DNA from: Sphaerisporangium fuscum
Lineage (GTDB): Bacteria > Actinomycetota > Actinomycetes > Streptosporangiales > Streptosporangiaceae
Assembly (NCBI RefSeq): GCF_018531465.1
Contig: NZ_JAHDTF010000048.1
Location: forward strand, 1-64,000
DNA: 64,000 nucleotides
Direction: 5' to 3'
Of this stretch, positions 42,915-51,781 are shown one piece after another. A model generated the notes under the pieces. That model saw only the letters and a program-made list of their open reading frames with translations, did not search any database and had not been told where the DNA came from. Both the position numbers and the translations under genes were made by a program. Each line of letters begins with the position of its first letter. Positions within the stretch are counted from its first letter, which is position 1.

Positions 42915-44107
42915 CCTGGCTGCGGAATGTGCTCGTCGACCTGGCCGACGATACTCCACAGGTGGACCTGGCCGAGCGCACGATCGCGGTGCATCACCGC
43001 AGGCGGCGTACTACGATCTCCTACCTCGCGGCGGCCATGGTCGTGGCCATCGCTCTTGGCGTGACGGCCGCCATCCGGCTGCTGCCGCACGGGCCACAGG
43101 AGGCCGCTTCCGTGAGCGATCTGCCGGCGCGCGGGGCGGAGCCGTTGACTTACGCGTACAAGACCTTCTGCAAGCCCGGCAGCGAGAAGGCACTGGCGGG
43201 CTGCCGGGACGGCGGATGGCGGGTGGTCACCCGGAGCGGCAAGGCCTACGATGTGCCGGAGGCGCTGCCCAGCCTCGCCCCCGGCCGCACCGGTCTGCGC
43301 GACAGCCCACTGGCGATCAGCCGGGACGGTTGGAAGATCGCCTACTACAGCGCCAAGGAAGGCACCTTCCAGGTCCGCGACCTGGCCTCGGGCCAGAAGA
43401 CGACGGCTGCGACGAAAGTACCGAAGGCACAACTGGGCAGCATCTCGCGTCTGATGCTGTCGGACGATGGGCGGTTCGTGGCCTTCAGCAAGGTCCCGGA
43501 TTTCAAGGATCCCGCGTTGCTCATCGACATGCGCGATGGGGGCGTACGCGAGTTGCCGAACCGTTGGGTCCCCATCGGCCTGTCACAGGACGGCGCTACC
43601 ATCACTCTCGCGGATTACTCTCCCACATCACGGCTGCGGACGATCTCGAACCTGTGGCCGAGTTCCTCAAAGGGTCACACCACGTCGGTCGACCTGCCGG
43701 CGGCCTACCACTTCAGCCCGCTCGCCCCCGACGGGAAGACCGTCGCGGTGATCGAGAACCGCAGCACCGCCGAAAAGCCGTGCCGTCACGGCGACCTCGC
43801 CCTCATGGACACGCTCACCGGTGAGAAGCGGAAGACGACCGTCATCAGCGGCCTGCCCTCCGATGTCTCCCAGATCTCGCTGCGCACCTGGCTCAGCGCT
43901 GAGGAGGTCACCGCACTCACCATGTCCGTGCGGTGCAGGCCGGCGTCCGAGGTGCCGGACGACGAGCCCGCGATGATCGACCCGCCGTACCAGACCATGA
44001 CCGCCTACGCGGTGAACGTCAAGACCGGCAAGGCCAGAAAGCTCACCACCTATATCGCGCAGGACTTCTTCAGGATCGTCCTGCCTGGCCCCCCCGGGGC
44101 GCTGTGA
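42911..44107 (+). CDS. Membrane-anchored beta-propeller-like partner of the cassette sigma factor
   Basis: 398 residues. The ATG overlaps the sigma stop. About 37 cytoplasmic residues precede one membrane helix (ISYLAAAMVVAIALGVTAAI). The external part has repeated strand motifs such as SPLAISRDGWKIAYYSAKEG, LMLSDDGRFVAFSKV and FSPLAPDGKTVAVIENR, like TolB/WD40-type blades, with several Cys that may form disulphides. The topology fits an anti-sigma or sensor protein for the neighbouring sigma factor. No zinc motif. Confidence 0.8.
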   Translation: MTWLRNVLVDLADDTPQVDLAERTIAVHHRRRRTTISYLAAAMVVAIALGVTAAIRLLPHGPQEAASVSDLPARGAEPLTYAYKTFCKPGSEKALAGCRDGGWRVVTRSGKAYDVPEALPSLAPGRTGLRDSPLAISRDGWKIAYYSAKEGTFQVRDLASGQKTTAATKVPKAQLGSISRLMLSDDGRFVAFSKVPDFKDPALLIDMRDGGVRELPNRWVPIGLSQDGATITLADYSPTSRLRTISNLWPSSSKGHTTSVDLPAAYHFSPLAPDGKTVAVIENRSTAEKPCRHGDLALMDTLTGEKRKTTVISGLPSDVSQISLRTWLSAEEVTALTMSVRCRPASEVPDDEPAMIDPPYQTMTAYAVNVKTGKARKLTTYIAQDFFRIVLPGPPGAL

Positions 44108-44230
44108 CCTCAGGTCTCAGTCTGCGGCAAGTATTCGCCCTAGCCGGGCCCCAACCCCCACGTCACCGCTGAGATCGCCTGTCGCTCATGTCGTGGGACA
44201 GAACCGTCAGGCATCTCGTGGGACTAGACA

Positions 44231-44246
44231 AGATCACCAGAGTCAA
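44231..44246. repeat. Right 16-bp direct repeat flanking the sigma cassette
   Basis: Perfect copy of 42118-42133, directly abutting the right inverted end of the cassette. Confidence 0.75.
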
Positions 44247-44281
44247 TCTGGGCGCATTTCTGCTGCTAAACGTCCCCGGTC

Positions 44282-45178
44282 GAGCTACTCGGCTGCCGGG
44301 GACTCGCGCTCTCGGACTGCTACGACTACGCCTCAAGCGTGCTGTTCAACGCCCTGGCCCCCGAACTGTGGCGCCGCTTTACCATGGCGCTCCGTCGGCA
44401 CTTGGCCAAACTCCACGGCCTGACACAATAGGAGCTGAGCGAACGGCTCGTCATCTCCTTCGCCAAAGTCGCCGAATACCAGCGCCGTGGCGTCGTCCAC
44501 TTCCACGCGGTGATCCGCCTCGACGGCCCCGCCGGCCCCGACACCACACCGCCCGACTGGGCAAACGCCGATGCCCTGACGCAAGCCGTACGCCACGCCA
44601 CGGCCGCCGTGACCGTCCCGGTGCCCGAGCTGCCCGGCGAACCTGCCCGCGTCATGCGCTGGGGCACACAGCTCGACATCCGGTCGATCACGATCAATGG
44701 GGAGCTGACGGATCAGGCAGTCGCCGGATACATCGCCAAGTACGCAACTAAAGCGGCCGAATGCGTCGGCACCGTCGATCGACGTATCAACGCCCTGGAA
44801 GACCTGAGCGGTCTGGACCTGAGCGAGCATGCTCGGCGGCTGATCGTCGAATGCTTCCGCCTGTCCACCCTTGACCGGCTCAACGAACTGCGGCTTGCCC
44901 AATGGGCGCACATGCTCGGCTTCCGCGGCCACTTCTCCACCAAATCCCGCCGCTACTCCACCACCCTCGGCGCCCTCCGCGCCGCCCGAGTCGACCACAT
45001 GCGCGACGAAGAGACCAGCACCGGCCGCCTGCCCCTCTTCGACGAAGACACCGTGCTCGTCGTCGCGCACTGGGAGTACGCCGGACGCGGCCTGTCCGCC
45101 GGTGAACAAGTCATCGCCGCCGCCCTCACCGGTGTCCCCCTTCCCGCACCCACACCAGCCGCCAGGAGTGACCAGTGA
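44282..45178 (+). pseudogene. Replication initiator (RepSA-like), N-truncated with amber stop
   Basis: The frame starting near 44282 reads SDCYDYASSVLFNALAPELW, then RRHLAKLHGLTQ, a TAG at 44429-44431, then FAKVAEYQRRGVVHFHAVIR. These are the central motifs of actinobacterial plasmid/AICE Rep proteins (HFH is the metal-binding rolling-circle motif). The whole first part, normally with a Cys-rich motif, is absent. After the stop the frame stays open to 45178 and overlaps xis by GTGA. A shortened protein from GTG/ATG inside would lack essential parts. Confidence 0.8.
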
Positions 45179-45360
45179 TCACGGACGACATGCTCACCGT
45201 CCCCGACGTGATGACCAAGCTCAGGGTCAGCCGGTGGACGGTCTACAAGCTCATCCGCTCCGGCGAACTCGAATCCGTACTCGTCAGCGAACGATGCCGG
45301 CGCATCCCCCAATCCGCGCTCCACGACTACATGACCCGGCTGTGCGAGGAGGCCGCCTGA
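45175..45360 (+). CDS. Excisionase (helix-turn-helix, Xis-like)
   Basis: 61 residues from a GTG that overlaps the rep stop. MerR-like/excisionase helix-turn-helix: LTVPDVMTKLRVSRWTVYKL, then IRSGELESVLVSERCRRIPQ. Size and position directly before int are typical of Xis in actinomycete elements. Its stop overlaps the int start (TGATG). Appears intact. Confidence 0.88.
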   Translation: MITDDMLTVPDVMTKLRVSRWTVYKLIRSGELESVLVSERCRRIPQSALHDYMTRLCEEAA

Positions 45361-46570
45361 TGGGACAGCGCGCCAACGGGGAAGGCTCGATCTTCCCCTA
45401 CAAGAACGGTTACGCCGGATACGTCTGGGTGACGACGCCCGAGGGCGAGCGTAAGCGCAAGTGGGCCTATGGCAAGACCCGCGACGAGACCCACAAGAAG
45501 TGGCTCAAGCTCCACGAGGCCGCCGCCAGGGGGCCAGTCGTCACCAAGTCCATGACGGTTGGCGCCTACCTCGATCGGTGGATCCATGAGGTTGTCGCCC
45601 CCAATCTCGCTCCGTCCACGGCGGCGACCTACGAGGTGTTCTCACGCCTGTACATCGGGCCTGCTCTCGGCACCAAGCGGCTCGACAAGCTGACCGTTCG
45701 CGATGTTCAGACCTGGTACAACAAGCTCCGAACCACCTGCCAATGCTGCGCGCAGGGCAAGGACGCCCGTAGGCCAACCAAGAAGCAGAAGTGCTGTGCC
45801 GTGGGGGCCTGCTGCCAGCAGACGGCCTCCGACCGCACCGTGCGCGACGCCTGGACCATTCTCCGGGCCGCGCTGAACAACGCCATACGGGATGAGTTGA
45901 TCACCGTAACGTCGCGGCCCTGATGCGTGTCCCGAAGCCTCGGCGCCGCAAGATCAAGCCCTGGTCGGTGGACGAGGCCCGACAGTTCTTGGAGTCCGCG
46001 CGGGCTCGGCGTGATCCGCTCTACGCCGCTTACGTGCTGATCCTCGCGGTGGGCCTGCGGCGCGGTGAAGTCCTCGGGCTGAGGTGGGAAGACGTCGACC
46101 TGGACAACGCCGAGATGACGATCGGCTGGCAGCTCCAGCGGGTGAGCGGGCAGCTCTACCACCGTGAGACCAAGACGGAGGCGTCGGACGCCGTTCTGCC
46201 TCTCGTCGATCTCTGCGTCACCGCGCTTCGCGACCGGCAGGCAGACCAGGAGGCGGCGCGCAAGGCTGCCGGGAGCGAGTGGATCGGCAAGGGACTCGTC
46301 TTCACGACGCGGACCGGTCGGCCGGTCGAACCTCGGAACTTCAACCGCAGCTTCGCGAGCGCGATCAAGCATGCGGGTGTGCGGAGCATTCCGGTTCACG
46401 CCACCCGAAAGACGGGCGCGTCGCTCCTCGTCGCGCTGGACGTTCACCCGAGGATCGCTATGCAGATCCTTCGACACAGTCAGATCGCGGTCCCGATGAA
46501 CATCTACAGCGAGGTGTCGTCCGAAGCCACGCGGAAGGCACTCAAGAAGCTCGGCGAACAACTCGAATAG
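45360..46570 (+). pseudogene. Tyrosine integrase interrupted by a single-base deletion
   Basis: The N-terminal half (MGQRANGEGSIFPYKNGYAG, SAM-like core-binding domain with TVGAYLDRWIHEVVAPNLAP) runs in frame to TSRP and a stop at 45921. The catalytic half continues in another frame from about 45907. Adding one base after ATCACC would give ITRNVAALMRVPKPRRRKIK in one 403-residue protein. Catalytic residues are present: Arg in GLRRGEVLGLRW, HATR, RHSQ and Tyr in NIYSEV. The attachment site and hairpin follow directly. Confidence 0.88.
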
Positions 46571-46572
46571 CC

Positions 46573-46597
46573 GTTGCTGTACAACGCTGCTGTACGG
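46573..46597. promoter_or_regulatory. Right arm-type site pair of the integrative element
   Basis: GTTGCTGTAC (46573-46582) and CTGCTGTACGG (46587-46597) are the reverse complement of the left pair at 41039-41063, 35 bases inside attR. Confidence 0.6.
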
Positions 46598-46605
46598 AGA
46601 TCAAA

Positions 46606-46631
46606 AAAGGCCGTTTCCGATCACCCGGAAA

Positions 46632-46639
<8 letters not shown>
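46606..46639 (+). terminator. Integrase terminator overlapping attR
   Basis: AAAGGCCGTTTCCG / CGGAAACGGCCTTT, a perfect 14-base stem with a six-base loop. The right arm forms the first bases of the 59-bp att repeat. Confidence 0.85.
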
Positions 46640-46721
<82 letters not shown>

Positions 46722-46802
46722 AAGGACTCGACCAGATTAGCAAACTTTGGCGACCACCCGCGCCACTCGCGCCGGTTCGCTCCCGCCGAACCCTTGGGAG
46801 CC

Positions 46803-47720
46803 TCAGTCGCCCACTGCTCGGCGGGAGCGGTCGGCGTGCTGGTCGAAGGGCTCTGCGGGCTTCACGAACTCGATGATCTCGGCCTCCGCCTGCTGGGCGG
46901 CGGCTTCGAGGGCGCGTCTGCGCTCCCGTGCCTTGCGCTGCCGCTCCGCCAGGGCCCTGGCCGCCGCGGCACGCCGCTCGCGGTCCACGCGCGTCGCTAT
47001 GCGAAGGATCACGACGTAGGACGCCAGCAGGACGGTGGACGGCGCGACGCTCCACCAGGGAGCCACCCCGGCCGCGGCCGTCACCCCGGACGCCAGGTGC
47101 ACCAGCCCGCAGCACAGCAGCCATCTGCGGCGCCGGGCGAGGACCCTGGCGCGGCGCCGCGACTCCTCCTGGGAGGGGTCGGCTCCGCCGCCGTACGGCC
47201 CGCTGGACTCGCCGGCGGAAGGCTCCGTGAGCGGGGTCTCGGAGGGGCCGGACGGTTCGCTCTTCGCCCGAGGACCGGACGGGGTTCCAGGGCCGGTGGC
47301 GCCACTGCTGGAAGCGGACAATCCGGAACCGCCGGCGCCGGACGGCCCGGACGCGCCACTGCCCGTGCCGGACGGCCGGAAGGCGCCACTGCCGGTGCCG
47401 GACGACGCGGAACCGCCGGTGCCGGACGACCCCGGTGTGGCGCTGTCGGACGTGGGGGAGGTGAGTTCGACGGTGATCTCGTCGTCGGAGGGGTCGAGGG
47501 CACCGGTGGTGCGGACGCCGGCCACGTCGGACACGCTGATGTCGGCGAGGGTGTCCCCTCCGATCGGGTCGCAGTCGGAGACGTCCGGATCGCCGTCCAT
47601 GCCCTGCTCGCCGTAGAGCTCGCTCATCTCCACCGTGTGGCGGTCGCGCCGCAGCCACATCGGCACGAGCACGCACAGCCACATGAGCACGATGCCGAGG
47701 TACAGGAAGGCGCTACCCAT
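46803..47720 (-). CDS. Conserved actinobacterial membrane protein (Rv0996-like)
   Basis: 305 residues from the ATG at 47720, after GGAGGTGG. N-terminal membrane helix MGSAFLYLGIVLMWLCVLVP, then a long Ser/Gly/Thr-rich disordered linker with GTGSGASGPSG-type repeats, two more helices (WLLCCGLVHLASGVTAAAGV and a following SVAPSTVLLASYVVIL) and a charged C-terminal coiled coil rich in Ala, Arg and Glu. Its place after rimJ matches Rv0996 in M. tuberculosis. Function is unknown; the coiled coil suggests a scaffold at the membrane. Confidence 0.82.
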   Translation of the reverse strand: MGSAFLYLGIVLMWLCVLVPMWLRRDRHTVEMSELYGEQGMDGDPDVSDCDPIGGDTLADISVSDVAGVRTTGALDPSDDEITVELTSPTSDSATPGSSGTGGSASSGTGSGAFRPSGTGSGASGPSGAGGSGLSASSSGATGPGTPSGPRAKSEPSGPSETPLTEPSAGESSGPYGGGADPSQEESRRRARVLARRRRWLLCCGLVHLASGVTAAAGVAPWWSVAPSTVLLASYVVILRIATRVDRERRAAAARALAERQRKARERRRALEAAAQQAEAEIIEFVKPAEPFDQHADRSRRAVGD

Positions 47721-47892
47721 GAGCCCACCTCCGGGCAGCATGAACACAGCACGGGGCCAGGTCCGTAGCAAATGTGTTCACGTCACGCACCGTAGGACCG
47801 GGTGTCACTGGTTGACGAGCATTCGGTGCGGTGTGTCGCGAGATCGTCAACCTGTTTATGGCCAGGCCTGAGTCAAAGCTCTCTATGGTGGT

Positions 47893-48525
47893 TCAGGTGG
47901 ATCCGTCGTGTGCGGTTTTCGCCCGGGTCTGTCGCCATTGGGCGAGCAGTCCGCGAGGCACGTCCTCGAGGGTCAGCGCGTAGCAGATGTGGTCGCGCCA
48001 GGCCCCGTCGATGTGGAGCTGCCGACGGCGGATGCCCTCCTCGCGGAACCCGAGCTTCTCCACGACCCGGCGGCTGGCGTGGTTCTCCGGCCGGATGTTG
48101 GCCTCCAGGCGGTGGAGGCCCACGGTGAAGAAGCAGTGGTCGACCGCCAGGGCGAGCGCCGTGGGGATGATGCCGCGCCCGGCGAGGTCGCCGCTCACCC
48201 AGTAGCCCACCTGGGCCGACCGGGCCGAGCCCCAGACGATGGCGCCCACGGTGAGCTGTCCCGCGAAGGCCCCGTTCCAGGTCACGACCCACGGCAGCGC
48301 CAGCCCCTGCCGTGCCTCGCGCCTCAGGGTGCCGACCATGGAGATGTAGGGGCCGAGGCCGGTGCGGAACAGCGGGGTCTCGGGGTTGCTGGGTTCCCAT
48401 GGCCGTAACCAGTCGGCGTTGCGCAGTCGGGTCTCCCGCCACGCGACGACGTCGCGCAGGCGGAGCGGCCGGAGTCCCACCGGTCCCTCGTTCAGGGTCA
48501 CCGGCCAGCCGCGAAGTCGATCCAC
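47893..48525 (-). CDS. rimJ: GNAT acetyltransferase, RimJ-like
   Basis: 210 residues from GTG 48525. GNAT fold of the RimJ/RimL type: LRPLRLRDVVAWRETRLRNA, the acetyl-CoA loop VSGDLAGRGIIPTALALAVD and HRLEANIRPENHASRRVVEK with LGFREEGIRRR. RimJ acetylates N-termini of ribosomal proteins in E. coli, and actinobacterial orthologues are assigned by synteny with Rv0995. It lies between mog and the membrane protein gene on one strand. Confidence 0.88.
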   Translation of the reverse strand: MDRLRGWPVTLNEGPVGLRPLRLRDVVAWRETRLRNADWLRPWEPSNPETPLFRTGLGPYISMVGTLRREARQGLALPWVVTWNGAFAGQLTVGAIVWGSARSAQVGYWVSGDLAGRGIIPTALALAVDHCFFTVGLHRLEANIRPENHASRRVVEKLGFREEGIRRRQLHIDGAWRDHICYALTLEDVPRGLLAQWRQTRAKTAHDGST

Positions 48526-48620
48526 GGGTCAATCATCCCCTGCCGGACCCTATGTGCGCCATGGCGCCTTCCAGCCCTTCCCTTTGACAGCCCCGGTCGG
48601 CGGCCCTCAGGCCGGAACGG

Positions 48621-49097
48621 TCACCGTGGGTGGTCTCCGCCCCTGATCTGGTCGACGGCGTGCCGGAGGATCGGGGCGAGGATCGCCATGCCGTCCCGGA
48701 CACCTCCGGACGATCCGGGCAGGTTGACGATGAGTGTGGTGCCCGCCTGGCCGGCGAGGCCGCGGGAGAGGATCGACGTGGGGACCTTCTCGCGATTGGC
48801 CTGCCGTACGGCTTCCGCTATGCCGGGTATCTCCCGTTCGATCACGCGTCGCGTCATCTCGGGGGTGAGGTCCTGCGGGGTGAGCCCCGTGCCACCGGTG
48901 GTGACGATCACGTCGTACCGCTCGCGGACCCCTTCGCGCAGCGCGTCCTCGACGGGCTGCCCGTCGGGGACGACGCGCGGGCCGTCCACCTGTTCGCACC
49001 CGGCGCCGGCGAGCAGCTCGGCCAGCAACTGCCCGGATTTATCGGGATAGATGCCAGCGGCGGCCCGGTTGGACGCCGTGACGACCAGTGCTCTCAC
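48621..49097 (-). CDS. mog: Molybdopterin adenylyltransferase (MogA/MoaB family)
   Basis: 158 residues from GTG 49097, which overlaps the moaC stop (GTGA). Family motifs: VVTASNRAAAGIYPDKSGQL, DVIVTTGGTGLTPQDLTPEM (the TGGTG and Asp that bind molybdopterin) and LIVNLPGSSGGVRDGM. It activates molybdopterin with ATP before molybdate insertion by MoeA, which is encoded in the same cluster. The longer frame upstream is the shadow of moaC. Confidence 0.93.
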   Translation of the reverse strand: MRALVVTASNRAAAGIYPDKSGQLLAELLAGAGCEQVDGPRVVPDGQPVEDALREGVRERYDVIVTTGGTGLTPQDLTPEMTRRVIEREIPGIAEAVRQANREKVPTSILSRGLAGQAGTTLIVNLPGSSGGVRDGMAILAPILRHAVDQIRGGDHPR

Positions 49098-49564
49098 GGC
49101 CGCGTCCAGACGCCGGTCTTGCCGCCGGTCTTCTCCTCGACCCGGATGTCGGTGAGCACCGCGGCCGGGTCGACGGCCTTGATCATGTCGATCATGGCGA
49201 GGCCCGCCACGGACACCGCCGTCAGAGCCTCCATCTCCACGCCCGTGCGGTCGGCCGTCTTCACCCGGGCCGTGATCTCCACGCCCGTGTCGACCACGGC
49301 GATGTCGACCTTGACCCCGTGCAGGGCGATCGGATGGCACAGCGGGATCAGATCGGGCGTGCGCTTGGCGCCCTGGATGCCCGCGATGCGCGCGACGCCG
49401 ATCGCGTCCCCCTTGGGAACCTCACCGGACCGCAGGATGGCCACGGCCTCCGCCGAGAGCAGCACCCGGCCGGTGGCGCGAGCCGTACGGACGCCGACCT
49501 CCTTGGCGGAAACGTCGACCATGCGGGCGGCGCCCGACTCGTCGATATGCGTCAGCTCACTCAC
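49094..49564 (-). CDS. moaC: Cyclic pyranopterin monophosphate synthase accessory protein MoaC
   Basis: 156 residues from GTG 49564. MoaC signatures: LTHIDESGAARMVDVSAKEV, then KGDAIGVARIAGIQGAKRTP and DLIPLCHPIALHGVKVDI with the catalytic Lys/His, and GVEMEALTAVSVAGLAMIDM. It converts the MoaA product into cyclic pyranopterin monophosphate. moaA itself is not in this window. Confidence 0.96.
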   Translation of the reverse strand: MSELTHIDESGAARMVDVSAKEVGVRTARATGRVLLSAEAVAILRSGEVPKGDAIGVARIAGIQGAKRTPDLIPLCHPIALHGVKVDIAVVDTGVEITARVKTADRTGVEMEALTAVSVAGLAMIDMIKAVDPAAVLTDIRVEEKTGGKTGVWTRP

Positions 49565-49579
49565 AGCCGCACCACTTCC

Positions 49580-50791
49580 TCACAGCGGGATCACCTGTAC
49601 GGCCGCGCCCTCGGGCACGGCGGTGACGTCCTCGGGGACCACGATCAGGGCGTTCGCCGTGGCGAGCGCCGCGAGCTGGTGGGAGCCCTGCCCGTGGACG
49701 GGGGCCACCAGCGTCCGTCCGTCCGCCGAGCTGCTCAGCACCCCTCGCAGGTACGAGCGCCGGCCGGCGGGAGAGCGCAGCGCCGAGGTCGTCGCCGCCG
49801 TGACGGTGGCCGCGGGCCCGGCCGGCAGGCCTCGCATCTTGGCCAGCGCCGGCTTCACGTACAGGACGAACGAGACGTACGACGAGACGGGATTGCCGGG
49901 CAGCGTGAAGATCGGAACCCTGCGGTCGCCCAGGACGCCGAAGCCCTGCGGCATGCCGGGCTGCATGGCGACCTTCTCGAAGCGGACGGTGCCGAGGGGG
50001 GACAGCGCCTCCTTGACGGGCTCGTACGCGCCCATGGAGATGCCGCCGCTGGTGATCACGGCGTCGGCCTCGCCGAGGAGGGCGTGCAGCGTCGCCGAGA
50101 ACTCCTCCGGGTCGTCGCCCACCGCACGCCTGCGGGAGGCCTCCCCGCCGGCCTGCCGGACGGCGGCGACCAGGGTGAAGCTGTTGGACTCCCAGATCTG
50201 CCCGTGCCCGAGCGGCGCGCCCGGCTCCACCAGCTCGCTGCCGGTCGACAGCACCACCACGCGGGGACGCGGGCGCGCCAGGACGCCGCGACGGCCGACG
50301 CCGGCGAGGATGCCGAGCTGGGCGGGCCCGATCAGCGTGCCCGCGGGGAGCACGACGTCGCCGGCCTGGACGTCCTCCCCGGCCCTGCGGATGGCGTTGC
50401 CGAGCGGCGCGGCGCGATGGACGGTGACCTTGACGGCGCCGCCGTCGGTCCACTCGACGGGGACGACGGCGTCGGCGCCCTCCGGCACCGGCGCGCCGGT
50501 CATGATGCGGGTGACCGACCCCGGCGCGACCGCCCGCGGCGCGGTGTCGCCCGCCGCCACGTCGAGCGTGACCGGCAGCACGACGGGTTCGTCGCCGGTC
50601 GCGGTCGCGACGTCCTCGGCGCGCACGGCATAGCCGTCCATCGCCGAGTTGTCGAAGGGCGGCAGCGCGACCGGTGAGGTGACGTCCTCGGCCAGCGTGG
50701 CGCCGAGCGCCGCGTCGAGGTCGAGCTCGACCGGGTCGAGCGGGCGCACGGTGTCGAGGATCTCGGCCAGGTGCGCGTCAACCGTTTTCAT
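49580..50791 (-). CDS. moeA: Molybdopterin molybdotransferase MoeA
   Basis: 403 residues. N-terminal PPFDNSAMDGYAVRAEDV, central TGAPVPEGADAVVPVE and GRRGVLARPRPRVVVLSTGS, ELVEPG..IWESNSFTL, then VITSGGISMGAYEPVKE and FTLPGNPVSSYVSF. These are the domains I-IV of MoeA. It inserts molybdate into adenylated molybdopterin. It stands between galU and moaC on one strand with 51- and 15-base gaps, as in Rv0994. Confidence 0.96.
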   Translation of the reverse strand: MKTVDAHLAEILDTVRPLDPVELDLDAALGATLAEDVTSPVALPPFDNSAMDGYAVRAEDVATATGDEPVVLPVTLDVAAGDTAPRAVAPGSVTRIMTGAPVPEGADAVVPVEWTDGGAVKVTVHRAAPLGNAIRRAGEDVQAGDVVLPAGTLIGPAQLGILAGVGRRGVLARPRPRVVVLSTGSELVEPGAPLGHGQIWESNSFTLVAAVRQAGGEASRRRAVGDDPEEFSATLHALLGEADAVITSGGISMGAYEPVKEALSPLGTVRFEKVAMQPGMPQGFGVLGDRRVPIFTLPGNPVSSYVSFVLYVKPALAKMRGLPAGPAATVTAATTSALRSPAGRRSYLRGVLSSSADGRTLVAPVHGQGSHQLAALATANALIVVPEDVTAVPEGAAVQVIPL

Positions 50792-50842
50792 CGCCTCAGC
50801 CCATCCGTGGAGTCGCCGCCCCCACGGGGCGGCACCGCCAGA

Positions 50843-51757
50843 TCACTCTGCCACAGGCGGCGCCTTCTCCAGGAACTCGCGCAGCCAGGGGATGAATTCG
50901 GGTGCCAGGTCAGGGCGTTCGGCCGCGAACTGGACGACCGTGCGCAGGTAGTCGAGCTTGTTCCCGGTGTCGTAGCGACGGCCGCGGAACAGCACGCCGT
51001 GGACCGGGCCGCCCTGCTCGTTCGTACGTCCGGCGAGCTCGAGCAGCGCGTCCGTGAGCTGGATCTCGCCGCCGCGACCGGGCGGGGTGTTCTCCAGGAC
51101 CTCGAAGACGGCCGGGTCGATGACGTAGCGCCCGATGACCGCCCAGTTGGACGGCGCCTCCTCCGCCGGGGGCTTCTCGACCAGGCCCGTCACGCGGACC
51201 ACGTCGTCCTCGGAGGTCGCCTCGATCTCGGCGCAGCCGTACAGCGAGACCTGCTCCCTCGGTACCTCCATGAGAGCGACCACACTGCCGCCGTAGGTGT
51301 CGCGCACCTCGATCATGCGCTTCAGCAGCCCGTCACGGTGGTCGATCAGGTCGTCACCCAGCAGACAGGCGAAGGGGTGGTTGCCGACGTGCTGCTTCGC
51401 GCACAGCACGGCGTGGCCGAGGCCCTTCGGCTCGCCCTGGCGCACATAGTGGAAGGTGGCGATCTCGACCGGTTCGAGGACCTGCGACAGGCGCTCGGAG
51501 TCGCCCTTGGCCGCCAGCACCTCCTCCAGCTCGTACGCCCGGTCGAAGTGGTCCTCGATCGAGCGCTTGTTCCGGCCTGTCACCATGAGGAGGTCCAGGA
51601 GCCCGGCGGACACCGCCTCCTCGACGACATACTGGATGGCCGGCTTGTCGACGATCGGCAGCATTTCTTTCGGGGTCGCCTTGGTCGCCGGCAGGAATCT
51701 CGTGCCGAGACCTGCGGCGGGAATGACGACTTTCGTCACTGGATCGTAGTCAGCCAT
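50843..51757 (-). CDS. galU: UTP-glucose-1-phosphate uridylyltransferase
   Basis: 304 residues. Nucleotide-binding motif VVIPAAGLGTRFLPATKATP, KEMLPIVDKPAIQYVVEEA, and the sugar-phosphate segment GLGHAVLCAKQHVGNHPFAC with LLGDDLID. Makes UDP-glucose for cell-envelope glycans and trehalose. It is divergent from the cyclo-ligase gene with only 24 bases between the starts; AAGGTG precedes its ATG. Confidence 0.96.
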   Translation of the reverse strand: MADYDPVTKVVIPAAGLGTRFLPATKATPKEMLPIVDKPAIQYVVEEAVSAGLLDLLMVTGRNKRSIEDHFDRAYELEEVLAAKGDSERLSQVLEPVEIATFHYVRQGEPKGLGHAVLCAKQHVGNHPFACLLGDDLIDHRDGLLKRMIEVRDTYGGSVVALMEVPREQVSLYGCAEIEATSEDDVVRVTGLVEKPPAEEAPSNWAVIGRYVIDPAVFEVLENTPPGRGGEIQLTDALLELAGRTNEQGGPVHGVLFRGRRYDTGNKLDYLRTVVQFAAERPDLAPEFIPWLREFLEKAPPVAE

Positions 51758-51781
51758 AAATGCACCTTAATGGAGGGTCGA

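Larger units (their letters stand above)
42134..44230. mobile_element. Transposon-like cassette carrying an ECF sigma module, no transposase
   Basis: The first 53 bases (42134-42186, starting TGTCCTGTCCC) and the last 53 (44178-44230, ending GTGGGACTAGACA) are inverted copies, 41 of 53 positions identical by my count. Ends are TGTC...GACA. Outside lie 16-17-bp perfect direct repeats. Inside are only an ECF sigma gene and its membrane partner. This is the structure of a non-autonomous transposon, although a target duplication this long is unusual. Confidence 0.7.

Noticed and set aside
44188..44751. 187-codon frame starting MSWDRTVRHL
   Set aside because: Its beginning is the right inverted end of the cassette and the rest is out of frame over the rep remnant.
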